Origin: Nymphaea colorata
Taxonomy: Eukaryota; Streptophyta; Magnoliopsida; Nymphaeales; Nymphaeaceae
DNA: 64,000 bases
NCBI RefSeq assembly: GCF_008831285.2
Contig: NC_045144.1
Location: 22,213,716 to 22,277,715, forward strand
Direction: 5' to 3'
Below the pieces are notes generated by a model. It was not told where the DNA came from. It worked only from the letters and a program-made list of their open reading frames with translations, and ran no database searches. Within the stretch, counting starts at the first letter, position 1, and every line of letters starts with the position of its first letter. Shown one piece after another: positions 48,048 to 57,700 of the stretch. A program made the position numbers and the translations under genes.

Positions 48048-48554
48048 TGATAACGCACGAAGGGAGGACGCACAAAAGGAGGATTCAGCTCTTTCCATTT
48101 CTCACGCACCAGCTCATTAGCAACCGATGTCCTCCTCTCACCCACCAGCTCATCAACACTGATGCCAGCTGTCAATCTTTCCATTGTTAAGGTACCAGCT
48201 CAAGCACAAGAGAAACTGACGCCCTCCATTTCTCACACACAAGAGAAACCATCATTTTCTCCAGCTAACAATGTCCCCATGTTATTAAGAGCAAGGGATG
48301 AAGATGATGACAATGGAAAGAAGATTTGTCGGGTTCAACATGAGAAAGATTTAGGGAATCAAAGTTGTAAATGGAAAGGAGGGAAAGGAGTACAGAAAAT
48401 GGCGTGTGCATTGTATTCAAATTCATTTGTACAATCTATATGAACCCCATATGAAAGGGAACAAGTCCATTGAGAAAATTCAAGGGCTGAGATCATGGAG
48501 TAGAACTTTTTCTGAACCACGTTAAATTTTCTTTCTCTTCCTCTTTCTTTCTCA
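48048..48554 (+). repeat. 3' LTR of the degenerate copia element
   Basis: 507 bp. Longer than the 5' LTR mainly because of extra TTAA and a TTCCTCTTTCTTTCTC duplication near the end. It follows the purine tract directly. Confidence 0.92.
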
Positions 48555-48559
48555 AATAC

Positions 48560-50199
48560 TTGTATCATTCTCACACTTCAAATTTCCCTCTTAATAGAAC
48601 GAATGACCTGCATCATGTATGTGATATGCCACCTTAAATACTTGTGCCACACGTACAAAATGCCCAAACTATGCCCCTGTAGATTATATGTCACAGAAGA
48701 TAGAACTCAAAATGGGGGGCCAGAATAAAAAGGAATATCATTCCAATCACAAGCATGATCAAAAGTTCTTACTGTAATAGAAAGGGGTCTCAGATTCCTT
48801 TTCTTTTTCTTTTCGAATATTGCTGCTAATAATCAGAACAAACCAATCAAGAAAATGAAAGCTAAACCGCAAAGGAATTTTTTCCTGAATCCAAAATGCA
48901 CACACGTCACATCATCAAGAAATCTCCAATCGGATAAAAACTAGGCAGTCTTGAAGCAATAAAAACTCATCAGAGAATAGCCTTTTTTTTTTCCTTTTCT
49001 TTTCTTTTTTGGCAGTAAAGTTAACTGAGTAAGCAAGATGGAAAAGCAGCTCTGTGCAAAATATTTAGAGGAATGGATAACCAGAAAATGAGAACAGCCC
49101 GAGCTATCTAGGAATGAGAAGGAAAATATGTATAGACATGTTCGAAGATCACGAATCGCTTAATGGACCAAGAAGAAGCGTTTCCAAAAATCTGGGCTTG
49201 CTTGAAACGAGCATACGGTAGAACAGGACCACAAACAAGAGGACAAAAACACTCGAAATGTCTGAATGCAGAAATCAGGAAAAGGAACAAGAGAGAGAGA
49301 GAAAGGGAGACACACCAGAAGGTGTCATGAAGCTCTTCTACATTGCCAGAACCGAAAAATGGGCCCAACCAGAGTCATTATCTTTCTTCCATGCCCTGGA
49401 TTGCGGTTGATTGATTAATCCCTTTTATAGAGAAGGAAACCTCTCTGTAAGTTCCATTAAAGTTCTCTTCTTTCCTTCCTCTGTAACATCTGAAAAGCTT
49501 CCGATCAGCTCTGCTGGCCGTCTCTCGCTAATTTCTACACTTTCTCAAGTACAGAGAACTTCTTGAGCATTTCTCACAGTTCTTTGTGATACAATCATGA
49601 TTCTTTTATCTTTTTAAACTTATCCTGATGAGTGGATCGATCACACTAGAAGCTCTGTAGTGCCCGCATGACTAAGTAATACATTCGATTATACGGTTCA
49701 TTCAATGTTGGGTTTTAAAATTTATAACTCATGTTAAATAATTTAAGAATTTAAATTTAAATCGATTCTTCAATGTTTCATATCGATCATTAATGTTGTG
49801 TTTGATCATAGGGGATGTTTTTCAAATTGGAACCCCCCACACCCCCCCCCCAAAAAAAATTAAAATCCATGTTGAAAGTATATGCAAAACCCATACAACT
49901 TGTGGATTTCAACTATCGTGGATGAGATTTCCTTGGATCTAAGGCCTAGGGGGAATTTGTTTCAAGGCGGATCTGAGGTGATCTAAGATCCTCCATAGAT
50001 TTAAGGTCAGACCCATTTGCCAGTGATCATAAGTGAAATAAAGTGGGTGAGAATGCATAGATGCATTTATCCTATATGAATGTAAAACATTCCTACCACA
50101 ACATTCATCTAAAGGCATTCCTACCACAACATACATCTAAGCTTTTTGGTGTTGTATATAAGAAGGAAAATTTTTTGAAAGAGGATTGAGATTGTAGAC
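48560..50199. other. Non-coding; possible minus-strand promoter at 49421
   Basis: A TATA-like motif TATAAAAGG on the minus strand (49421-49429) is followed by short start codons at about 49360-49400, one in an ATGGAAGAAAGATAATG context. An 86-codon minus frame (49108-49368) lacks recognisable motifs. No gene can be supported. Confidence 0.3.
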
Positions 50200-51211
50200 C
50201 ATCAAGCATGACTCCAATGTTGGGTCATTACTTGGTTTGTGGTCTTAATGAAATTAGTAAATAAATATATCATGAGAGGAGAATGTTAAAAAGAATACAA
50301 GAGGTAAAACACTCTTATGAAAAGAAAGAGAGAGAGATAGAGAAAGACATGCATACATGTGTACATACCATCAAATATATACATATATGAAATTTGAAGA
50401 GAAAGAGAGATTTTAGAGGAAAAAAAAATGTCATATGTATATATAGGTATGAGAAATTTTATAAGAGAAGATATTTGTCTTGAAAAGAGGAATAAATATT
50501 TGAAAGAGAGGAAATGAAGCACATGTACATACGTATTCATGCACATATAAAAATTCATAAAATGGAAAGTGAAAGCATAGAGAGAAAAAGATGGGGGGTC
50601 ATCATGTTGGTATAGATGTATATAACATGTGTATACATCCAGACCTTCACAAGATTAGAAATCAAAGAATAACTTAAACTTATCAACTTCTAGTTCAATG
50701 TGGGCCGGAGGGGAGCTTGGATTCATGCAAGAGTCTAAGCAATGTCCCTAAGGCCATGTTGGAAGGTTCCTTTTGAAAATGTTTTGGAAAATATGATTTA
50801 TATAAATAGAGAATGTTATTATTTAGTTTGTTGTAAGGGATATATTTCTTTCACCATTGGGTATGGAAGAAAACAAGCAACATAACAAGACACTCGTTAG
50901 GGCTCCTAATGAAACGATTAAGAAGGAAACTAGCGCAAAATGACATGCAAATGCATATTAACATGTACATTTTCGTGAGGGTTTATCCCGGGTTGAACAA
51001 GTCCCAACCTCAAAAATTAATATGAAAATAGAGAGTCCCCAAACCACACTCTCATTCCCACCATACATTCACATATAAGTAGAAAACCAAGCAACTATGC
51101 ATGGATAATATATAGACAACATTCAATGAATGAAAAAGAGAAAGAGGATGATGGAAAGAGCAATGTTCAATTAGGAGGGAGGACATGATGTAACTATGAA
51201 ATGATATACCA

Positions 51212-52400
51212 CCTCATCTTCTCATGTCCCCGGTGCACTTGAGTATAGCCTCTTGACTCTAAAATAGAGATTGAGAGCTATCTCCTTTGGCCATGGGGAA
51301 ATAAGGAAGACAGGAAAATAAGGGGAAGCAAGAAAAACAACAAGAATGTACACATGAAAAGAAAGAACATGATTAAAATGAAAGATCCTTCCATCTTTTC
51401 ATGCTCCCAGTGCACTTGAGCATAGCCGCTTGTCTCTAAAAAGAGATTGAGTGTTATCTCCGTTGGCCATAGGAAAATGAGGATGAGAAAATGAAGAAAG
51501 AAAGACAATTTTATATTCAATAGAAAAAGAAAACATGATTCAATCATGAAATGAAAGATCCTCTCATCTTTTCATGCTCCCAATGTACTTGAGCATAGCC
51601 TCTTGTCTTTAAAAAAAGATTGAGTGCTATCTCCTTTGGCCATGGGAAAATGAAGATGAGAAAATGAAAAAAAAAGACTGCTATATTCAATAAAAGAGGA
51701 AACATGATTCAATCATGAAATGAAAGATCCTCTCATCTTTTCATGCTCCCAATGCATTTGAGCATAGCCTCTTGTCTTTAAAAAGAGATTGAGTGATATC
51801 TCTTTTGGCCATGGGAAGATGAAGACGAGAAAAGAAAATAACAAGAACAAGGGTATATTGAAGAAAGGAAATAACAATAACAACAAGAATATATTTATGA
51901 AGGGAAAGAACAACAACAACAAGAATATATTGAAGAGAAGAAAGAGCAAGAAGATATTAATGAAGAAAAAGAACAACAACAACAAGAATACTTGAAAGAG
52001 CATGATTTAATCATAAAATAAAATATCATCTCATCTTCTCATGCTCCCCGTACACTTGAGCATAGCCTCTTATCTCTAAAAAGAGATTGAGTGCTATCTC
52101 CTTCGGCCGTAGGGAGATGAAGATGAGAAGAAAAAATGAAAACAACAACAAGACTAAGTTCAAGAAAAAGAAATAGCATAATAATAAGAACATATTAATG
52201 AAGAGAAAAAATAACAACAACAAGAATACTTGAAATAACATAATTAAAATGCAAGATCATCTCATCTTCTCAGGCTCCCGCTGCACTTGAGCATAGCCTT
52301 GTCTCTAGAAAGAGGTTGAGTGCTATCTCCTTTGGCCATTGGGAGATGAAGATGAGAAAAGAAAAAAAAAAGGGAAATGAGAGGGATAATGGTTACATAC
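51212..52400 (-). repeat. Tandem array of a ~170 bp unit, six copies
   Basis: The unit core (CATGCTCCCAGTGCACTTGA, AGCATAGCCTCTTGTC, AGATTGAGTGCTATCTCC, TTTGGCCATGGG) starts at about 51212, 51383, 51555, 51725, 52025 and 52255. The first three intervals are 170-172 bp; the last two are about 300 and 230 bp because of AACAACAAGAATATA expansions. Two further units occur inverted at about 17500 and 17660. Confidence 0.88.
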
Positions 52401-52687
52401 CTCTAATGAGAACTGACCTAAGGAAGATAAACACCTTCACTTGAAGATCCCCTTTGAGTGAAGCTTCAAGATGATACCTCCAAAAGGGTTGTAGCTTGCT
52501 CCAAGTTGGAGAGGAAAATGGAGAGAGGAAGATGGAGAGAGAGAGAACTCAAGAGAAACTCTAAGTCTTCAAGTGAGAATACACTAGAGTTTCTCCCAAG
52601 GGCCAATCTTCCCCAAAAGGGGGGAAAATGAGGGGTATTTATAGAAGATTTTGGAGTCAAGACCCTAAATTTGAATTTTTTTAACCT

Positions 52688-52975
52688 AAAAAGACTAAGA
52701 TCACCCTCTAAAAGGAGATTTTTTGGTCAAAAGGAAGGGCAAATGAGTCTTGTCTACCCAAAAAGATTAAAGTCACCCTCTAAAAAGAGATTTTTTGTCA
52801 AAAGGAAGGACAAATTGGTCTTGTCCACCCAAAAAAACTAAAATCACTCTTTAAAAGGAGATTTTTTGGTCAAAAGGAAGGATAAATGGGTCTTGTCCAT
52901 CCAAAAAGATTAAAATCACCCTCTAAAAGGAGGTTTTTTGTCAAAAGAAGGGGCAAATAGGTCTTAAATGATCAA
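52688..52975. repeat. 72 bp tandem array, four copies
   Basis: Units start at 52688, 52760, 52831 and 52903. Each has AAAAAGATTAAAATCACCCT, then GGAGATTTTTTGGTCAAAAG and a GTCTTGTCCA(C/T)CC end. Period 71-72 bp. Confidence 0.93.
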
Positions 52976-53020
52976 TTTGGATCTGAACTTGGGTTTTGGA
53001 TCTAATTTGGATATGAAAGT

Positions 53021-53144
53021 TGTATTTTGGATTTAATTTGGATCTAAAAGTTGTATTTTGGATTTAATTTAGATCTAAAAGTTGTATTTTGGATTTAATT
53101 TGGATCTAAAAGTTGTATTTTGGATTTAAATCTTGTGCCTAAAT
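53021..53144. repeat. 31 bp tandem array, four copies
   Basis: TGTATTTTGGATTTAATTTG followed by GATCTAAAAGT recurs at 53021, 53052, 53083 and 53114 with an exact 31 bp period and very few differences. Confidence 0.95.
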
Positions 53145-53205
53145 TTGAGTTTCGCGCTTGGATAAAACATCATAATCTTTTAGAAAAATTTGGGGTGATT
53201 ACAGT

Positions 53206-54163
53206 GTATAAAAATGGTTTTTGTTACAAATGGAGCCGACTCCGTTTGGAATGATTCCAGACTCATTTTAGATCCAGATTGGGTTCGATTAGTAGCCAAT
53301 GCATTCTACTAAGTGGTTTATGCTCAAAAAAACATCTTGGCATGAGAACAAAACATTAAAAGAAGGGAAGGTCTGTGCATGTGCGTGTGGTGCTCATAGC
53401 ATCAAGCTTTTCTTGTCTTGATCTCAACTTTGAGTTTTAATTTTGAAATTATCGATTTCGATCTAGACTTTGGTTTTGGATCTAATTTAGATCTGAGAGT
53501 TGGATTTTGGATTTGAATCTTGCGTATAAAGTTGGATTTTGAATTTAAATCTTGCATTTGGACTTAAACATGAGTCTAGAGATTCGTTTTGGATTGAATA
53601 TAGAAGTTTGTTTTGGGCGTAGGGTTGAGCTTAGGGTCCAAAAATTAAATTCAAATGAAATTAAAAATTTCTCTTTAGTGAAAATAGAGTATAGTCTTTT
53701 AAAAAGAAATTGAGAGGATAACCATTGTTACATGTCAAATCTCCATTTTTTTGGGCAAAACATTGGTGACTTCTCCCTCCTCAATCGATACATAAGAGAA
53801 CAAAACGGTGGAAACGAATGCGCTGGTGATTTTTGTGCATGTTTCTCAGTCCTCTTCTTTATCATGGCGCTTCAGCTGTCAGGGATTCTCCTGATCTTCC
53901 TTCTTCATATTCTTGCTCATATTTGCAGATCACCTACAGCTGCACTCAATAGCATCTTTGTCTTCAAACGCTTCCAATGGTCAGACATGAGCTTATCTGG
54001 CTTTGGGCCGCCAACAATCCAAGGACACACCTGACCTGCTTTGGTACTATGAGGTAATGCAGCACCTATTATTACACTTGGAACCAGCCTCGTTTCCAAG
54101 TACATTCAGAATCACTCATTAAAGATATCACTTTTAGGCTGTTTTAAACTTGGAGAGCCATTT
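53206..54163. other. Non-coding flank of the young copia element
   Basis: 53400-53640 is GGATCT/GATTTGAATCTTG-rich like the other AT-rich blocks. 53730-54100 has more balanced composition and a 100-codon plus frame of unknown meaning. No gene is supported. Confidence 0.35.
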
Positions 54164-54168
54164 GGTTG

Positions 54169-54445
54169 TGTTAGAATATCTTGTGTAAGGGAACCGGGTC
54201 TGGATATGGACCCGGTTCCATGGGCACAGGAACCGAGGGTGGCTCGGTACCCTAGGCGGGTTCCCCCTTTATAATCCCACTTTGTGTTGTTTTGTTGATT
54301 AAGTGGAATAACATTTTCTCTCTCCTAGGGTTGCGGTTGTGCACCTAGGTTAGAGCTTCTCCGTGGTTTTTCACCTCTCTTTGAGGTTTTCCACGTATAT
54401 TTTGTGTTCCTTTTCTTTCTCTCCATCTTGGTGTGTGTTTCTACA
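54169..54445 (+). repeat. 5' LTR, young copia
   Basis: 277 bp. The U3 has a perfect 11 bp inverted repeat: GGAACCGGGTC (54190-54200) and GACCCGGTTCC (54209-54219) around an 8 bp spacer. A second, ACCGAG/CTCGGT around GGTGG, follows. A TATA-like TTTATAAT lies at 54268-54275, so transcription probably begins about 30 bp downstream. Confidence 0.96.
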
Positions 54446-54458
54446 TGGTATCAGAGCC
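54446..54458 (+). promoter_or_regulatory. Primer-binding site for initiator tRNA-Met
   Basis: TGGTATCAGAGCC directly after the LTR, the standard plant copia PBS complementary to the 3' end of initiator tRNA-Met. Confidence 0.95.
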
Positions 54459-54504
54459 AACACGTGAGAGATCGTTGGTGTGATAGTGCTGTTTCCGCTG
54501 TTTT

Positions 54505-54725
54505 TTTTTCTGCCGCTGCTGCGCCGCCGCCGTCCAGCGCTGCCAGCTGCGCCGCCACCGCCCAGCGCTGCCAGCTGCGCCGCCATCGTCCAGCGTGGTT
54601 GTTCTCTGCTGCGTTGCCGCTGTCCAGCGCCGCCGTCGCCCATTTCAGCGCCGCCGCCGTCCCGCGCCACCGCTGCCCACCGCCGTCGCTCTCTTCCACA
54701 CCGCCGCCATACAGCGCCGCTGCCT
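54505..54725 (+). repeat. GC-rich leader with 28 bp tandem repeat
   Basis: Between PBS and gag the leader is packed with GCC/CCG triplets, in sharp contrast to the AT-rich surroundings. A 28 bp unit beginning CAGCGCTGCCAGCTGCGC occurs at 54535 and 54563 and in part at 54591. All three forward frames are open through much of it. It could fold strongly and is a candidate packaging or translation-control region. Confidence 0.85.
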
Positions 54726-54774
54726 CTTGTTTGTCGTCTCTGGTGCTGGGTATTCTTTCTTCTTGGTGATTGTG

Positions 54775-57700
54775 ATGGCCGAGGAGATGTCCCTCAAGAT
54801 CGATGATGCCCTAGACTCGGGCAGCAATACCAAGAGCGAGATCTTGCCTGTTCAAGTCACCTCCATCCGGCTGAACAAGGATAACTATCTCTCTTGGTCG
54901 GCTGCCCTAGAAATTGGGATAACCAGTCGTGGTCGCCTGCCCTACATTACTGGGGAGAAGCCTGCACCTTCAAAAACCGATCCGCGATGGGCTACTTGGA
55001 CGTTGGAAGATAGTCAGGTTAAAGTATGGATTATTAGTTCTGTTTCTGCAGATATTCAGCCTTTGATCTTGCGTAAATCGACTGCCTACGACATGTGGAC
55101 TGTGCTTGCACGGATGTATGGCCGTAAGAAGAGAGTATTGCGTACGTACCAAATCAAACGTAGCATATACTCTCTTAAACAGGGTGACTTGTCTGTAGCC
55201 GCCTTCTTTGCAGCCCTAAAGACTAAGTGGGAGGAACTTGACTACCATGTGAATGATGACTGGCACTGTGGGTCTGATCATGCCTTGTACTGGGACAAAG
55301 AATGGATGGATCGGACGTTTCTTTTCCTCGGAGGCTTACGCGATGAATTTGAATCCATTAGGAGCCAAATTCTTAATTGTGACGAGGTCCCCGGAATTGA
55401 AGAGGTGTATGCCCGTGTGGAATCTGAAGAACAGCGTCGACAGGTGATGCATATTGACACCAGTCAGGGGAGTTCTCCTTCAGCCTTTGTTAGTCGTGTT
55501 TCTGGGATTGGACAGCGTCCTGTTCGGCGGTGTAGCCATTGCAACAAATCAGGACATTCTGTTGATTTTTGTTGGGATCTTCATCCTGAGAGGCGGCTTG
55601 TCCGGGGTCGTCCTCCTTCTAGCCGCCGGAGTCCTTCTGTGCCTGAGCCTAGTCAGAGTAGTCCGTCAAATGTTGCCAAATCTAAGCTTTCCTCCGATCA
55701 AATCAAAGAACTGCAAGCGTATATCAGCCGGCTGTCTACTACTCAGGAGGATACTTCCACGTCTGAGGGGGCTAAGTTAGCCCAAGCTCTCGTGGCTACT
55801 AGTGACCAAGGTAATTCCTCACATGGTGATTGGATTGTTGACAGTGGTGCTACGCATCATATGACAGGGGACCCTAAGATGTTCCAAGAATACAAATTGT
55901 CTTCGGGGCAGCAACGTGTATCTATGGCTGATGGTTCTTCTATCTCTGTGGCTGGAAAAGGGAGTTTGTCCTTGTTAAATAAATACTGTCTTCATAATGC
56001 TCTTCATGTTCCCAATATTCCTGTGAATTTGCTATCTGTCAGCAGTATTACTAAAGAACTGAACTGTAATCTGATCTTCTCTGCTGATCGGTGTTTTCTG
56101 CAGGACTTGGTGACGGGGCAGAAGATTGGGATTGGTTCGGCTATTGATGGACTCTACAGACTGCCTGTGCAGGTTGCGTCCGCTCTTATTTCAGCCACTA
56201 GTGGACAGTTGTCAGGCGTAGAAGACAGATCTACTATTATGCGATGGCACGAGAGGCTTGGTCATCTTCCGTTTCCATTGATTAAGAAGTTGTTTCCCCG
56301 TTTGTTTCATTCTGTTTCCATGGACTCCTTCACCTGTGAAGTGTGTCAGTTGGCTAAACATGTTAGGGCCTCGTACCCTATTTCATTCAATAAAACCACT
56401 CGTCCATTTGCTTTGGTTCATTCTGATGCTTGGGGTCCTTCGGGAGTACCCACTTGTCGTGGTTTTCATTACTTTATGACCCTTATTGATGATTACTCCC
56501 GTTGTACGTTCGTGTATCTGTTGAAAGAACGTAGTGAAGTTCCCGTTATTGTCAAAAACTTTGTGGCCTTTGTTGAGACTCAGTTTCAGACGTCTGTCCA
56601 AGCTTTTCGCACCGATAATGCTAGAGAGTATGTCTCTCAATCCCTAGATGATTTCTTGAAGAGCAAGGGTATTGTTCATGAAACGTCATGTAGTTACACA
56701 CCTCCCCAAAATGGCGTGGCTGAACGAAAGAATCGCCATTTGCTTGATGTTACCCGGGCCCTTCTGTTCCATCGTCAGGTTCCCAAGCGCTACTGGGGTG
56801 ATGCGCTTCTCACTAGTGCCCACCTTATTAACCGTATGCCTACCCGTGTGTTGCAGGGCCATTCCCCGTACTCTATGCTTTGGCCTACTCAGAATCCCTG
56901 GCCTCTTACTCCTCGGGTGTTCGGGTGTGTCTGTTTTGTTCATGATCATAGTCCCACCCTCAAGAAACTTGATCCTCGGTCTGTCAAGGCTGTGTTCCTG
57001 GGGTATTCCTCCACTCAGAAGGGATACAAATGTGTTGATCCTACCACCTCTAAAGTCTATGTTTCCCGGGACGTCACCTTCCATGAACATGAGGCATACT
57101 TTCATGTGAATCCTCTTCAGGGGGAGTATCTAGGGCACAGTAGTGAAGAGTATTCCTCAAATCAGTTGATTCAGTTTACGGATTTCTTGGATTACAAGGC
57201 CAGTGACAGTGTGGCAGACACAGTCAGAGATGATAGAGACCGTCACATGGACGAGGGTCTTGTTGATAATCAGCCTACAGCCCGTGATCATTTGTTCGGC
57301 CAGGTGTACAGAAGGAAGAAGACAGATGTGATTCACAATGTTGATGTAACCAATCCCAATCCTGTGAGCTCCCCGGATGACCCAAGTCTAATCAATGAAG
57401 AGCTTCCTATAGCCCTGCGCAAGGGCACCAGGTCCTGTACTTCTCACCCTATTCAGAGATTTGTCTCTTATGCGAAACTTAGTAAGAATTACAAATGCTT
57501 TATTACATCCTTGTCTAAGTCTGTGATTCCCAGGTGTGTGGAAGATGCCAGAGAGGATCCTAAATGGCTACAGGCCATGACAGAGGAGATGAATGCCTTG
57601 GCAAAGAACAACACGTGGGAAGTTGTTGATATCCCCAAGGACACTCATTTAGTTGGTTCCAAGTGGGTGTTTAGTGTGAAGTACAAACCTGATGGTACTG

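Larger units (their letters stand above)
43817..48554 (+). mobile_element. Complete but degenerate Ty1/copia element
   Basis: LTRs at 43817-44300 and 48048-48554 both begin TGATAACGCACGAAGGG and end TTTCTCA. They are flanked by an exact 5 bp target duplication AATAC (43812-43816 and 48555-48559). Order between the LTRs is PBS, gag, protease, integrase, RT, RNase H, PPT: copia order. The LTRs differ at roughly 40-45 of about 480 aligned positions (about 9 percent by eye) plus indels, so the insertion is old. The coding part is riddled with stops and frameshifts and cannot be autonomous. The gag style (VKLSHKNFLLWKTQI, FGFVDG) suggests the Ale/Retrofit lineage. Confidence 0.93.
50200..53205 (-). 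repeat. LTR-like/leader block (family E), minus strand
   Basis: Read on the minus strand it starts TGTAATCACCCCAAATTTTT at 53205 (compare 29118). It has a U3-like part with two tandem arrays, a TATA box TATAAATA (52636-52643), a CT-rich leader, a GAGGTATGTAACC splice-like site near 52400, a 170 bp tandem array, and then the part shared with 17400-18800. No gag or pol is present. I infer one LTR/leader of a large retrotransposon, or a non-autonomous derivative. Confidence 0.6.

Noticed and set aside
53732-54034. 100-codon plus-strand frame with a hydrophobic stretch
   Set aside because: Composition is mildly gene-like, but no family recognised and no continuation after the copia insertion.
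54371-54833. Several overlapping frames on both strands in the copia leader, Ala/Arg/Pro-rich
   Set aside because: Product of the GCC/CCG triplet composition; the PBS and GC-rich leader explain them. The polyprotein start was placed at 54775.
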